64,000 nt of DNA from an uncultured Clostridia bacterium (GTDB lineage: Bacteria > Bacillota > Clostridia > Oscillospirales > Ruminococcaceae), in NCBI GenBank assembly GCA_947628655.1, contig CANRAS010000003.1, forward strand, positions 105,766 through 169,765. The letters run 5' to 3'. Of this stretch, positions 1-9,989 are shown one piece after another. The first letter of the stretch is position 1. Each line of letters begins with the position of its first letter. The notes beneath the pieces were generated by a model that had not been told where the DNA came from, searched no databases, and saw only the letters and a list, made by a program, of their open reading frames with translations. The position numbers and the translations under genes were made by a program.

Positions 1-1044
1 TTCGACCTAGCCTGCCCCGGCAACGAGGTGGACAGCGTAACGTTCGCGCAATTAGGCGCATTTACGCCCAAAGACACTAAAAGCGCCGATACGGAATTAG
101 GTTCGGTAAATATCATAGTAAGCTGTACGCTCTTAAATCAGACGGACAAGATGTTTATGGTGCTGAAATATAAGGATAAAAAGCCCACGGAACTTCTGTC
201 CTCGTCATATTCGTGTATGCAGATAGCCGACCTTAACAAAGACGAACAAAACGAACTTGTTATAGTCAGCGTAAATAAGGAACTCAACACCTCGTCAGCC
301 TCGATGTATACGGACAACGGCAGCGGTCTTGAACTCCTTTCAAATACTCCGCTTTACGGCGGGGCGGTAGATTATATCCGCGTCAGCGAGGGAAAACTTG
401 ACGAAAACACGCCCGCACTGTTTCTTGATTATTCCAAAGGCGGAGGACAGTCGGGGACTGATGTGCTTTATTGCTACGGCAGTCGGCTGTTCTGCCCCGA
501 CAGCGTAATAGGGAGCAATCCCGCCGCGGGAATGATTTCACGGCAGGTAAACAACTACACCGCCGAGATATACAGTTTCGACATAGACGGCGACGGCTTT
601 ATGGAAATACCGTCCACGACCCCTCTGCCGGGCTACGAAACTCTCACAAAGCCCGAACAGCTTTACACGGTGCAATGGTATACCGTCAGCAGCGATAACT
701 TCACATTAGAGCATAACAGTTATTTTTCGGGGAAATTCCGCTTTGCGCTGTTGTTTCCAAACCGCTGGACGGGCGTTGTGACGGCTGTTCCCGACCTTGC
801 AAACAACGATATAATCTTTATTTCATATAACCCCGAAGTGGGTCTTACCGTCACGGAGGATAACGAGATAATGCGTATTCATACCGTTGAAAAAAGCGAC
901 ACTTCGGCAACAGTCGCAGACGGTATGCAGAAGATAGGCGAAAGCGACGAACTTTTGTTCTATTGCGTCAAAAAGAATAACAGCGACGGCGATATGCTGT
1001 CGCTTACCGACAGCGAACTGAAAGACAGCTTTGTAATTCTGTAA
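1..1044 (+). CDS. FG-GAP/VCBS-like protein, 5' end outside window
   Basis: The frame is open from base 1, so the start codon and any signal peptide lie upstream; 347 codons are visible. Two acidic segments, one reading DLNKDEQNEL and one reading DIDGDGFMEI, resemble the Asp-rich calcium-binding loops of FG-GAP/VCBS repeat proteins, which are usually exported. It ends 32 bases before the response regulator and probably shares a transcript with that two-component system, so an accessory sensing role is possible but is only inferred. No enzyme motif was recognised. Confidence 0.6.
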   Translation, partial: FDLACPGNEVDSVTFAQLGAFTPKDTKSADTELGSVNIIVSCTLLNQTDKMFMVLKYKDKKPTELLSSSYSCMQIADLNKDEQNELVIVSVNKELNTSSASMYTDNGSGLELLSNTPLYGGAVDYIRVSEGKLDENTPALFLDYSKGGGQSGTDVLYCYGSRLFCPDSVIGSNPAAGMISRQVNNYTAEIYSFDIDGDGFMEIPSTTPLPGYETLTKPEQLYTVQWYTVSSDNFTLEHNSYFSGKFRFALLFPNRWTGVVTAVPDLANNDIIFISYNPEVGLTVTEDNEIMRIHTVEKSDTSATVADGMQKIGESDELLFYCVKKNNSDGDMLSLTDSELKDSFVIL

Positions 1045-1076
1045 TCTGAATTTAATTCATAATAAAGAGGTATGCT

Positions 1077-1772
1077 ATGAAAAGAATTTTGGTGGTAGAG
1101 GACGAAAATTCGATACGCGATTTCGTCGTGATAAATCTGCGCCGCGCGGGATATGACGTTACCGACGTCGCAAGCGGGGAAGAGGCGGTCGCGGAATACG
1201 GAAAACAGGGCGGTAATTTTGACATCGCGCTGTTGGATATAATGATGCCGGGTATGGACGGTTTTTCGCTGTGCCGCTGGATACGGGAGCAGTCAAGCGA
1301 GATAGGGATAATAATGCTGTCCGCGAAAAGTCAGGAAATGGATAAAGTCAATTGCCTTATGATAGGCGCGGACGATTACGTCACAAAGCCTTTCTCCCCG
1401 TCCGAACTTGTCGCGCGGGTGGACGCTATCTACCGCAGAGTCAGCATAAACCGCTCTCACCGTGAAGAACCGAAAGCGATAACATCGGGACCTTTCACGC
1501 TGGATTATCAAAGCAGAATGTTGTATAACCGCGGAAAGCCGATAGATCTTACTCAAATAGAATACCATATACTGGAATTTCTTATGAAGAACCGCAATTC
1601 TCCCGTTGACAGAACTACGCTGTTAAAGCACATCTGGGGCGACAGCTATGTCGGAGAAGATAAGGTGATAGACGTAAATATCAGACGTCTGCGTATGAAA
1701 ATAGAGGAAGACCCCTCCACGCCCAAGTATATACAAACGGTTTGGGGATTTGGCTATAAATGGAACGGATAA
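1077..1772 (+). CDS. OmpR/PhoB-family response regulator
   Basis: This 231-residue protein has an N-terminal receiver domain (about 1-118) with the acidic pair E8/D9, phospho-acceptor D54 in LLDIMMPGMDG, switch residue S82 and K104 in the TKPF motif. A C-terminal winged helix (about 135-230) ends in the typical IQTVWGFGYKW segment. It should bind DNA as a dimer after phosphorylation by the kinase that starts 6 bases downstream. Targets are unknown. Confidence 0.95.
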   Translation: MKRILVVEDENSIRDFVVINLRRAGYDVTDVASGEEAVAEYGKQGGNFDIALLDIMMPGMDGFSLCRWIREQSSEIGIIMLSAKSQEMDKVNCLMIGADDYVTKPFSPSELVARVDAIYRRVSINRSHREEPKAITSGPFTLDYQSRMLYNRGKPIDLTQIEYHILEFLMKNRNSPVDRTTLLKHIWGDSYVGEDKVIDVNIRRLRMKIEEDPSTPKYIQTVWGFGYKWNG

Positions 1773-1778
1773 AGTAGT

Positions 1779-3215
1779 ATGAACGAAAACATCAAGTCTT
1801 TGCCGTCCCGCCGCGGTCTGCGTCATCGTTCTATTTCCGCGCGGTGGATGGTAAACACGCTCTCCGTGGCGGCGGTTTTGCTGGTAGTTGCGAATATCTG
1901 TATATACTATTTCACACGGCGTTATTATTACGGCTCTGCGGAAAGCTATATCGTGTCCGAGGCGAACGCGTCGCAGACGATTTTAGCGCGCCTTTACGAT
2001 GATTTGTCGGCGAACTATTCATCGGAAGTGCGCAATATGGTTGAAAGTTTCGGCAAGAAAGAGCAGATGGAACTGATGTCGATAAATGTAGACGGCAAGG
2101 TTTCACTAAGTTCAAGCGGATTTTCTCCCGACGCGGAATACTTTATGCCCGATTATGAACTCGCCCTTAAAAGCGAGGACGGATTAGGGATATACAGGGG
2201 AGAGGACAACGGCGAAAAAATCCTTGCCGTGACCACGATAATAGCAAAGCCGAGCAGTAATTACAGCGCCCTGCGCTTTGTAGCGTCGCTGGAACTTATA
2301 GACGACCAGATAAACGGCGTTATGGCGGTATCGCTTACGGTAAGTGTGTTCATATTGCTTGTCGTGACGTTTATGGGTGTTTATTTCGTGAAATCCATAT
2401 GTGTGCCGCTCGGCAAAATAGGCAGTACGGCGAAAAAACTCGCCAAAGGCGATTTTTCGGAAAGAATACCCGTAGTAAGCGGCGACGAGATAGGTCAGCT
2501 TTCCCGCGCGTTCAATGAAATGGCTGACGAACTTGAAAACTCGGAGCAGATAAAGAACGACTTTATAAGTTCCGTATCTCACGAACTGCGCACTCCGCTC
2601 ACGGCGATAAAAGGCTGGAGCGAAACGCTTGAAAGCGGATACGACCCCGAAACATTCAAAAAGGGAATGAAAGTGATAACGGGCGAAACGAAACGCTTAG
2701 AGCAAATGGTGGAGGATTTGCTCGACTTTTCAAGAATACAAAGCGGACACTTCACGCTTCAGCTTACGACGATTGACCTTATAGCGGAACTTGAGGACGC
2801 TATCTTGATTTATATTGACAAGGCAAAGAAAGAGAACATCTCGCTGTCTTATAACGAACCCGAATTTATGTGCGCGGTCGTGGGCGATAAAAACCGTCTG
2901 CGGCAGGTGTTCATAAACATAATAGACAACGCGCTGAAATACACGGAGGCGGGCGGTTCAATAGAAGTTGAGGCGCAGAAAACAGACAGCGCGGTGACGG
3001 TATCGGTAAGCGATACGGGCGCGGGCATAGCCCCCGACGACCTGCCGAAAGTAAAGCAGAAGTTCTATAAGGCGAACAAAACAAAGCACGGTTCGGGAAT
3101 AGGCTTAGCGGTCGCGGACGAGATAATCACACGGCACGGCGGCACATTGGAGATAGACAGCGAACTCGGCAAGGGAACTACCGTCACGATAACTCTTCCG
3201 CTGAAAACAGGATAA
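1779..3215 (+). CDS. Membrane sensor histidine kinase (HAMP, HisKA, HATPase)
   Basis: This 478-residue kinase has two membrane segments (about 24-45 and 182-204) flanking an extracytoplasmic sensor of about 135 residues. A HAMP linker follows (about 205-257), then the H-box SHELRTPL with phospho-accepting H268. The C-terminal ATPase has an N-box (INIIDNALKY), a G1 box (SDTGAGI) and a G2 box (GSGIGLAV). It is the cognate partner of the response regulator just upstream. The sensor region has no recognised fold, so the stimulus cannot be named. Confidence 0.95.
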   Translation: MNENIKSLPSRRGLRHRSISARWMVNTLSVAAVLLVVANICIYYFTRRYYYGSAESYIVSEANASQTILARLYDDLSANYSSEVRNMVESFGKKEQMELMSINVDGKVSLSSSGFSPDAEYFMPDYELALKSEDGLGIYRGEDNGEKILAVTTIIAKPSSNYSALRFVASLELIDDQINGVMAVSLTVSVFILLVVTFMGVYFVKSICVPLGKIGSTAKKLAKGDFSERIPVVSGDEIGQLSRAFNEMADELENSEQIKNDFISSVSHELRTPLTAIKGWSETLESGYDPETFKKGMKVITGETKRLEQMVEDLLDFSRIQSGHFTLQLTTIDLIAELEDAILIYIDKAKKENISLSYNEPEFMCAVVGDKNRLRQVFINIIDNALKYTEAGGSIEVEAQKTDSAVTVSVSDTGAGIAPDDLPKVKQKFYKANKTKHGSGIGLAVADEIITRHGGTLEIDSELGKGTTVTITLPLKTG

Positions 3216-3241
3216 ACAGTTCCCCGAAAAAAGGAGCAGAT

Positions 3242-4234
3242 ATGGACAAAAACAAAGAAACCCCGACCGAAAAGAAAACCACGGTCGGCGGGCAGGCGCT
3301 TATTGAGGGCGTTATGATGAAAGGCGTGTCCGTGGGCGCTATGGCAGTGCGAAAAAAGGACGGCGAAATACACGTTGAGGAATGGGAACTCAAAAAACGA
3401 AAATGGTTCAATAAAGCGCCGTTTATACGCGGGTGTTTCAACTTTGTGCAAACCTTGCGCGAGGGCTACGTTTGTATGAACAAGTCTATAGATATAAGCG
3501 GAATGGCGGAGGACGACGAAGACGACCCGCCGTCAAAGTTCGACTTGTGGGCGGAAAAGCACTTAGGCGAAAAAGGCGTTGAGGTTATAGCGGGAGTGCT
3601 GGCGTTTTTGCTTATAGCGGTAATGCTTTGCGTTTTTTTCTTCGTGCCGACATTCTTGTTTCAGCTTTTGGAGGGAGCGGTAGGAGAAGTCATTTCCCCG
3701 TGGAAATCCGCTTTCGAGGGAGTGCTGAAACTCGCGCTGTTTATAGCGTATATGGCGATAATCGCCCAAATGAAAATGATGAAACGCGTTTATGAATACC
3801 ACGGCGCGGAACATAAAACAATAGCCTGCTACGAGCAGGGAAAGGAACTTACCGTTGAGAACATTCGCCCGATGTGTCGTTTTCACCCAAGATGCGGGAC
3901 GAGTTTCATCATCATAACATTGCTTGTCAGCATACTCGTATATTCTCTGGTGCCGATAAATCCCGCCGAATGGTGGGCGATTAACAGCAAACCGCTGTCG
4001 GCATTGCTCCGTGTGCTTTTAAAACTCCCGCTGTTGCCGTTTGTAGTGGGAATATCCTACGAACTTATTCGGCTTGCGGGGCGGTACACAAATCCCGTAA
4101 CGAAGTTTTTCAGCGCGCCGGGACTTTGGATGCAGCGCCTTACGACCAGAGAACCCGACGACAAGCAGATAGAGTGCGCGATTGCCGCCGTAAAACCCTG
4201 TCTGCCCAAAGACGGCGAGGACGATAATTGGTGA
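3242..4234 (+). CDS. DUF1385 (YqhQ-like) membrane protein
   Basis: This 330-residue protein has the DUF1385 signatures: GGQALIEGVMMKG near the N-terminus, YEYHGAEHKTIACYE and FHPRCGTSF in the middle, and several hydrophobic segments (about 117-140, 160-178, 222-240, 255-285). The family occurs widely in Firmicutes next to the release-factor methyltransferase gene, as here. Its biochemical role is not established. It begins 26 bases after the kinase with a clear AAAGGAG site and overlaps prmC by four bases. Confidence 0.85.
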   Translation: MDKNKETPTEKKTTVGGQALIEGVMMKGVSVGAMAVRKKDGEIHVEEWELKKRKWFNKAPFIRGCFNFVQTLREGYVCMNKSIDISGMAEDDEDDPPSKFDLWAEKHLGEKGVEVIAGVLAFLLIAVMLCVFFFVPTFLFQLLEGAVGEVISPWKSAFEGVLKLALFIAYMAIIAQMKMMKRVYEYHGAEHKTIACYEQGKELTVENIRPMCRFHPRCGTSFIIITLLVSILVYSLVPINPAEWWAINSKPLSALLRVLLKLPLLPFVVGISYELIRLAGRYTNPVTKFFSAPGLWMQRLTTREPDDKQIECAIAAVKPCLPKDGEDDNW

Positions 4235-5070
4235 CGCGGCAGGAAATTTATCAATACACCCGCAAAGCCTTAGAAAGCGGAGGTGTAGAAAACGCTCAGT
4301 TTGACGCCGCACAGCTTTTGCAAAGCGTCGGAATTGAAAGGCTAGCTCTGCTTTCCGAACCGCAGACCGCCGTTCCCGACGATGTGTTTTATGAACTTTG
4401 CGAAAAAATCAATCGCCGAATAAGCGGCGAACCGCTCCAGTATATAATCGGCGAGTGGGAGTTTTACGGATTGCCGTTCAAGGTCGGACGCGGCGTACTG
4501 ATACCGCGCCAAGACACGGAAACGCTTGTCGAAACGGCGGAACGGTTTTTAAAAGAACGCTCTGAAACTTCCCGCCGCACGCTTGATTTGTGCGCGGGCA
4601 CGGGATGTATCGGCATAGCGCTTGCAAAAACCGCCCGCGCGGACGTGACGTGCGTTGAGCGTTCTCCCGACGCGTTCGGCTATCTTAAAGAGAACATAAC
4701 GCTGAATAGTGTCCGTGTAAACGCGGTTTTGGGTGACGCGCTTGATTTTGATAATTTAAGCAATCTCGGCGAGTACGATGTTATCGTGTCCAACCCTCCG
4801 TACCTTACCGAAAGCGACCTTTCGGCGGTAAGCCGCGAAGTCGCTCACGAACCGAAACTCGCGTTGTTCGGCGGCACGGACGGACTTGATTTTTACAGAA
4901 AACTTTTGGGCTTTTATCCGCGGATACTGAAAAAAGGCGGTATGTTCGCGGTGGAAATAGGCATTTCACAGGAAAAAGCGGTAAGTGAAATATTCCGCGA
5001 AAACGGACTGTCGCCGCAGGCAAAAAAGGACTTGTGCGGCGTATACAGGGTAATTTACGCAGTTAAATAA
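4231..5070 (+). CDS. prmC: Release factor glutamine methyltransferase PrmC
   Basis: PrmC methylates the Gln of the GGQ motif in peptide-chain release factors, using S-adenosylmethionine. The protein shows the SAM loop [14 protein letters not shown] and the catalytic SNPPYLTE motif that holds the glutamine. The frame also offers a TTG at 4228. The GTG at 4231 is preferred because it gives a four-base GTGA overlap with the stop of the previous gene, typical of translational coupling. The release-factor gene prfA is not adjacent; recA follows. Confidence 0.92.
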   Translation: MTRQEIYQYTRKALESGGVENAQFDAAQLLQSVGIERLALLSEPQTAVPDDVFYELCEKINRRISGEPLQYIIGEWEFYGLPFKVGRGVLIPRQDTETLVETAERFLKERSETSRRTLDLCAGTGCIGIALAKTARADVTCVERSPDAFGYLKENITLNSVRVNAVLGDALDFDNLSNLGEYDVIVSNPPYLTESDLSAVSREVAHEPKLALFGGTDGLDFYRKLLGFYPRILKKGGMFAVEIGISQEKAVSEIFRENGLSPQAKKDLCGVYRVIYAVK

Positions 5071-5084
5071 TGGAGGTACAACAA

Positions 5085-6233
5085 ATGGCAATGGCAAAAA
5101 AGCAGGACAAAGCACCCGCAAAATCGGCAGATAAGGTGGTAGATCCGAGCGACCGCAAGAAAGCGCTCCAGACCGCCATTTCTCAAATAGAGAAACAGTT
5201 CGGCGAGGGGACTATTATGTTTATGGGCGAAAACCGCAAAATGGACGTGGAACATTCGTCCACAGGTTCGCTTATGCTCGATTTGGCTTTGGGAATAGGC
5301 GGTTTGCCTAAGGGCAGAATAATCGAGATATACGGCACGGAAAGTTCGGGCAAAACCACGCTTTGCCTGCATTCCGTAGCGGAGGTGCAGAAAGCGGGCG
5401 GTACAGCCGCGTACATTGACGTAGAACACGCCCTAGACCCCATATACGCAAAGAAACTCGGCGTTGATGTGGATAATCTTCTCGTGTCACAGCCCGATAC
5501 GGGAGAGCAGGCGCTGGAGATAATCGAAACGCTTGTGCGTTCGGGCGCTATCGACATAGTGGTCTTAGACTCCGTTGCCGCAATGGCGACGAAAGCTGAA
5601 ATAGACGGCGAAATGGGCGACGCGCACGTCGGAGTACAGGCGCGTCTGATGTCGCAGGCAATGCGAAAACTCACAGCCGCAATCAGCAAGACCAACTGCG
5701 TTTGCATATTCATAAATCAGATACGCGAAAAAATAGGCGTGCTTTACGGCAATCCCGAAACCACCCCCGGAGGACGCGCATTGAAATTCTACGCGTCGGT
5801 GCGCATAGAGGTTCGCAAAGGCGAACCGCTGAAAAACGGTTCGGAGATAATCGGCAACCGCGTCAAGTGCAAGGTAGTGAAAAACAAAGTCGCTCCTCCG
5901 TTCAAAACAGCGGAATTTGATATGCTTTTCGGAGAGGGAATTTCAAAGTTAGGCGAAATCATCGACTGTGCGGTGGAATTTGACATAATCAAAAAAAGCG
6001 GTTCGTGGTTCAGCTATGACGATATGAAGATAGGTCAGGGCAAGGACAAAGTGAAAGAGTTCCTCAAAGAGAACACCGAGATGTGCAGTGAAATAGAAAG
6101 CAAGGTGCGCGATGTGTTCGCCAAAAACAGCGACCTTATCCCCGAAGAAACGGGAGAACCGTCCGACAGCACGGCTCAAAGCACCGCCAAAGAGGACGAC
6201 TATTCCGAGTTTAACACCGAGGATATTGAGTAA
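5085..6233 (+). CDS. recA: Recombinase RecA
   Basis: RecA forms filaments on single-stranded DNA, drives strand exchange and triggers LexA self-cleavage. The Walker A motif reads GTESSGKTT (usually GPESSGKTT), and the family blocks VVLDSVAAM and [11 protein letters not shown] are intact. The C-terminus is acidic, as usual. An in-frame ATG at 5070 overlaps the prmC stop, but GGAGG at 5072-5076 is correctly spaced for the ATG at 5085, giving 382 residues. recX follows with a one-base overlap. Confidence 0.98.
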   Translation: MAMAKKQDKAPAKSADKVVDPSDRKKALQTAISQIEKQFGEGTIMFMGENRKMDVEHSSTGSLMLDLALGIGGLPKGRIIEIYGTESSGKTTLCLHSVAEVQKAGGTAAYIDVEHALDPIYAKKLGVDVDNLLVSQPDTGEQALEIIETLVRSGAIDIVVLDSVAAMATKAEIDGEMGDAHVGVQARLMSQAMRKLTAAISKTNCVCIFINQIREKIGVLYGNPETTPGGRALKFYASVRIEVRKGEPLKNGSEIIGNRVKCKVVKNKVAPPFKTAEFDMLFGEGISKLGEIIDCAVEFDIIKKSGSWFSYDDMKIGQGKDKVKEFLKENTEMCSEIESKVRDVFAKNSDLIPEETGEPSDSTAQSTAKEDDYSEFNTEDIE

Positions 6234-6874
6234 TGAAGATTACAAAGCTATGTGAATATAAGGGCGATACATGGCTTATAGAACTTGACGGCGCGCAAAA
6301 AATTTATGTAAACGGGGAAACCCTCGCAAAGTTCGGCATTGAACAGAATGCGGAAATAACGAGCGCGGAACTCTCGGCGCTCACAGGCGCGGATATTCTC
6401 CGAAAAGCGAAAAAACGCGCCCTATACCTGCTCGGCGAACGTATGATGTGCAAAAAGGAACTTCTCGCAAAACTTACTAGAACCTACGGCGAACAGACCG
6501 CCGCCGAGGCTGTAAATTACATTTGCGAACTAGGCTACATCAACGATGAAGAATACGCCCCGAAACTCGCGGACTATCTTATCAAGCGCAAGCATTTGGG
6601 AGTTCGGCGAGTGCGTTTGGAAATGCTCCGCCGAGGATTGGAGCGCGAACTCGTGGAAAACACGCTCGACGGTATCTCCGATGATGAACTTGACGAGGAA
6701 CTGCTCGCGCTTATCAAAAAGAAATATTCGCAAAAAATCCAAAATCAGGACGACCGCCGCCGCACAATCGCGGCATTAGCGCGGCGCGGTTATGATTTCG
6801 GAGCAATAAAACGCTGCATAGAAACCGCCGCGGAAAACATTGACGACAGCGGAGATTTTGACGACGTTTTTTAA
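6233..6874 (+). CDS. recX: Regulatory protein RecX
   Basis: RecX modulates RecA filament growth. This 213-residue protein is helical and rich in Arg, Lys and Glu, and carries the RecX repeat pattern: ALYLLGERMMCKKELLAKL, a YINDEEYA segment, and GVRRVRLEMLRRG. It starts at an ATG that shares one base with the recA stop codon (TAATG), so the two proteins are likely made in a fixed ratio. The first 60 residues form the N-terminal extension common in clostridial RecX. Confidence 0.9.
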   Translation: MKITKLCEYKGDTWLIELDGAQKIYVNGETLAKFGIEQNAEITSAELSALTGADILRKAKKRALYLLGERMMCKKELLAKLTRTYGEQTAAEAVNYICELGYINDEEYAPKLADYLIKRKHLGVRRVRLEMLRRGLERELVENTLDGISDDELDEELLALIKKKYSQKIQNQDDRRRTIAALARRGYDFGAIKRCIETAAENIDDSGDFDDVF

Positions 6875-6893
6875 ACTTAAAGAGGAGAACCAA

Positions 6894-8234
6894 ATGGAAC
6901 AAAAGAAAATGAAAGTCGTTGTAGTGTCATTAGGCTGCGCGAAAAATCAAGTTGACGCGGAACAGCTTATGGCAAGCCTTGCCAAAGCGGGCTATGCGTT
7001 TGTCGCGGAACCGGGAATGTCCGACATAGTTTTGCTGAACACCTGCGGTTTTATAACCGCGGCAAAGGAAGAGGCTATCGAGTGGCTTAATGAACTTATT
7101 ACACTGAAAAACGAGGGTACGATAAAATACATAGCCGTCACGGGCTGCCTGTCCGAGCGTTACCGCGAGGAGTTTGTAAACGAGTTCCCCGAAGTTGACG
7201 CGGTTGTCGGAATTTCCGAATACGGGAATATTACAGGCATTTTCGAGCGAATGATAAACGGCGAGAAAGTATATGTGTTCGGCGAAAAGGAAAAGCACTC
7301 AATGGAGGGCAGTCGGATAATCTCCACCCTGCCGCATTATGCGTATCTCCGCATAGCAGACGGCTGTGACAATTGCTGTACCTATTGCGCTATTCCGCAG
7401 ATACGCGGTCGCTTTCGTTCGCGTCCTATGGAGAATATAATAACCGAGGCTGAAAAACTCGCCGCGGACGGCGTAAAGGAATTGGTCGTAATCGCGCAGG
7501 ACACAACGCGCTACGGACTTGACCTCTACAATAAACTCGCCCTGCCCGAATTGCTCGAAAAGCTGTGTCAAATACCGTCGCTTAAATGGATACGCATTCT
7601 GTACGCCTATCCCGAACGCATCACCGATGAACTTATAGACGTGATAGCAAAGCAGGACAAAATCGTGAAATATCTTGATATTCCGCTCCAGCACTGCGAC
7701 GGCGAGCTGCTCAAAAAGATGAACCGCAAAGGCGATGAAACGTCGCTTGCCGCGCTTATCGAAAAACTCCGTGCGCGGATACCGAACATTACACTGCGCA
7801 CAACATTTATCACGGGCTTTCCAGGCGAAACCGAAGAACAGTTTAATCGCTTAGGAGAATTTGCTGAGAAAATGCATTTCGAGCGTATGGGCTGTTTCGC
7901 GTATTCCGAAGAGGAGGGCACGATAGCCGCGAAAATGGAAAATCAGGTCGATGAAGAAGTCCGCGAACACCGCAAGGAAATCCTCGAAGAACAGCAGGAT
8001 ACGCGAGTAGCCGAACTGTACGATGGTATGGTCGGCACGGAAAGCGAAGTAGTTGTTGAGGGTTACGACAGGTATCTTGAGCATTATTTCGGCAGGAGCG
8101 CAATGTTCGCTCCCGAAATAGACGGTATGATATACTTTACCGCGCCAAAGGACAAACGGCTTTCGATAGGCGATTTTGTTATGATACGTTTTACAGATGT
8201 GCTTGATAATAACCTTTTGGGAGAATTGCTGTAA
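6894..8234 (+). CDS. rimO: Ribosomal protein S12 methylthiotransferase RimO
   Basis: RimO is a radical-SAM enzyme that adds a methylthio group to an aspartate of ribosomal protein S12. The N-terminal UPF0004 domain has its three cluster Cys (GCAKNQ, NTCGF, TGCLSE). The radical-SAM motif CDNCCTYC fits Cx3CxxC, and a C-terminal TRAM domain follows. The frame is open from 6840 inside recX, but AGAGGAG upstream of 6894 and the family N-terminus (KVVVVSLGCAKNQVD) fix the start there, giving 446 residues. Confidence 0.94.
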   Translation: MEQKKMKVVVVSLGCAKNQVDAEQLMASLAKAGYAFVAEPGMSDIVLLNTCGFITAAKEEAIEWLNELITLKNEGTIKYIAVTGCLSERYREEFVNEFPEVDAVVGISEYGNITGIFERMINGEKVYVFGEKEKHSMEGSRIISTLPHYAYLRIADGCDNCCTYCAIPQIRGRFRSRPMENIITEAEKLAADGVKELVVIAQDTTRYGLDLYNKLALPELLEKLCQIPSLKWIRILYAYPERITDELIDVIAKQDKIVKYLDIPLQHCDGELLKKMNRKGDETSLAALIEKLRARIPNITLRTTFITGFPGETEEQFNRLGEFAEKMHFERMGCFAYSEEEGTIAAKMENQVDEEVREHRKEILEEQQDTRVAELYDGMVGTESEVVVEGYDRYLEHYFGRSAMFAPEIDGMIYFTAPKDKRLSIGDFVMIRFTDVLDNNLLGELL

Positions 8235-8257
8235 GCGGTTTAAATGGGGTGATAGAT

Positions 8258-8851
8258 TTGAATTTGGCGAATAAGCTGACAATGTTCCGCGTTGTGCTTG
8301 TGCCGTTTTTCATAGTCGCTGTGAGTATCCCGCAAATCCCCATGCGGTTTTTGTGGGCGCTCGTGATTTTCGTTATCGCAAGTATAACGGATATGCTTGA
8401 CGGGAAAATAGCCAGAAAAAACAATATGGTGACGAATTTCGGGAAGTTTTTAGACCCGCTTGCGGATAAAATTCTCGTAGCGGCGGCGTTGATATGCTTT
8501 GTCGAACTCGGCTGGACAAGAGCATGGATAGTCGCGGTGATTATGATGAGAGAGTTCACGGTGTCGGGCGTTCGGCTTGCCGCTGTTTCAAGCGAGAAAA
8601 AAGCGGTTATCCCCGCGAATATATGGGGCAAGCTGAAAACCGCATTTACAATGACCGCGATAATCGCTATACTGCTGTTGCACATTTTCGCCGATTTCGG
8701 GTTTATCTGCGACTTAGGCGGGACGGCGGGTTTCGCGTTCCCGATAACGATAGTAAGCGATATTCTTATGTATATTACGTTGGCGCTTACCGTTATTTCG
8801 GGCGTAAAGTATATTTACGATTACAGAGAGTGCATAGACCCGCGCAAGTGA
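8258..8851 (+). CDS. pgsA: Phosphatidylglycerophosphate synthase PgsA
   Basis: PgsA joins CDP-diacylglycerol and glycerol-3-phosphate, the committed step to phosphatidylglycerol. The CDP-alcohol phosphotransferase motif is complete: DMLDGKIAR, then G and the two catalytic Asp in GKFLDPLADK. Hydrophobic segments fit a polytopic membrane enzyme. A GTG at 8249 is possible, but the TTG at 8258 lies about 8 bases after GGGGTGA and gives the classic MNLANKLT start, so it is preferred. Confidence 0.92.
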   Translation: MNLANKLTMFRVVLVPFFIVAVSIPQIPMRFLWALVIFVIASITDMLDGKIARKNNMVTNFGKFLDPLADKILVAAALICFVELGWTRAWIVAVIMMREFTVSGVRLAAVSSEKKAVIPANIWGKLKTAFTMTAIIAILLLHIFADFGFICDLGGTAGFAFPITIVSDILMYITLALTVISGVKYIYDYRECIDPRK

Positions 8852-8862
8852 CAGGAGGACAT

Positions 8863-9774
8863 ATGAACGAAGAATTAAAGCAGGATACGAGCCAAAAAGC
8901 GCCCGAACGTACATTGCTTATAGCGCAGCTGCTGTTTCGCGAAAAGCCCGCCGAAGTTTCCGTGGAGGAACTTAAAAAGGCGGTCGAGGAAATCATAGGC
9001 GAAACGGAACTCGTGTATGACTCGCCGAATGCTCCGTTTTTCGCGCTGAAAGATTACCGCGCGGCTTTCCAAAAGGAGGAGGGGCGGGAGTATAACAGCG
9101 ACGTTGACAACGGCGACGGCACCGTGTCCGTTCCGATTTTGGCGAATTTCATACTCTGCGAGGAGTTCAAGCCCATTGACGACCCGATGATAACAAGCCA
9201 GTTTTGGGACTACACGGGCGATATTAACGAGTTTAAATATCACACGTCCGTTTTCGGAATGTTGTCGGGTTCAATGGGATATAAAAAAGAGGCTGAACTT
9301 TTCCTGAAAGAAATAGAAGTCGCCGTGAAATGCTTTCCAACAGCGGAGTGTATTTACATACCCCATAGCGGAAAGCTGACAAGCATAGAGCATTTCAAAG
9401 CGGGAATTGGGGAAAGTCTTGCGGTGAGATTTATCCGCACGGCGGTGAACGCGCGTTTTTTCAGAGCGGAGGATACGGACGATTTTGTCGTAGATACTTT
9501 AGGATTTTTCGCGCTCGGAGCGCCCGAAGTGCAAATGCACTTCCACGGACTTGAACCGAACAGCGTTGTAAGTTACGTTTACAGCATTGCAAGTTATCAG
9601 TTTGACGGGGAATTTCCCGTTAAGCCGTACGACACGGTAGACGGACTTGACGAAAACGGCGATATAAGCCAAGCGATACAATGGAGCGCAAGGTACGAGG
9701 ACGCGCTTATTCAGCCCATTCGCACCGTGCTTGACATCAATTGCGGAGAGTATGCGTCGGGAAACAGAGAATAA
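8863..9774 (+). CDS. DUF4261-domain protein
   Basis: This is a 303-residue soluble protein with no signal peptide. The central and C-terminal parts (IPHSGKLTSIEHFKAG, FRAEDTDDFVVDTLGFFALG, VQMHFHG) match what I know of DUF4261, a family without assigned function. The frame runs back into pgsA to 8494, but AGGAGG at about 8852-8857 marks the ATG at 8863 as the start. It is the last gene of the recA-pgsA transcript; a strong terminator follows at 9813. Confidence 0.75.
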   Translation: MNEELKQDTSQKAPERTLLIAQLLFREKPAEVSVEELKKAVEEIIGETELVYDSPNAPFFALKDYRAAFQKEEGREYNSDVDNGDGTVSVPILANFILCEEFKPIDDPMITSQFWDYTGDINEFKYHTSVFGMLSGSMGYKKEAELFLKEIEVAVKCFPTAECIYIPHSGKLTSIEHFKAGIGESLAVRFIRTAVNARFFRAEDTDDFVVDTLGFFALGAPEVQMHFHGLEPNSVVSYVYSIASYQFDGEFPVKPYDTVDGLDENGDISQAIQWSARYEDALIQPIRTVLDINCGEYASGNRE

Positions 9775-9812
9775 GCGGAAAACATACCGTATGATAAATA
9801 AAGCGCCGATAA

Positions 9813-9837
9813 GCGCCCCGCTTTGGGGCGCATTTTT
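9813..9837 (+). terminator. Intrinsic terminator of the recA-pgsA operon
   Basis: A seven-pair GC stem (GCGCCCC/GGGGCGC) with a five-base loop is followed by ATTTTTG. It lies 38 bases after the DUF4261 gene and upstream of the topoisomerase promoter. Confidence 0.85.
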
Positions 9838-9865
9838 GCGTTTATCATAAATTTTGTGATAGTAC

Positions 9866-9894
9866 TTGATTTTTTCAACAATATATGGTATAAT
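9866..9894 (+). promoter_or_regulatory. Sigma-A promoter of the topoisomerase operon
   Basis: TTGATT and TATAAT are separated by exactly 17 bases. The predicted start of transcription, near 9901, leaves an AT-rich leader of about 90 bases before the ATG at 9990, with no recognised element. Confidence 0.75.
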
Positions 9895-9989
9895 AGAAAA
9901 TAAGGTAGGAAAGAGCGCGAAACCATTTCGCGCCGTAATTAATTATAAGTATTCTTGCCTTTTGCATTATATTAAATTAAGGTGAACAA

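Noticed and set aside
8494..8862. N-terminal extension of the DUF4261 gene into pgsA
   Set aside because: The extension is an out-of-frame read of pgsA; AGGAGG marks the start at 8863.
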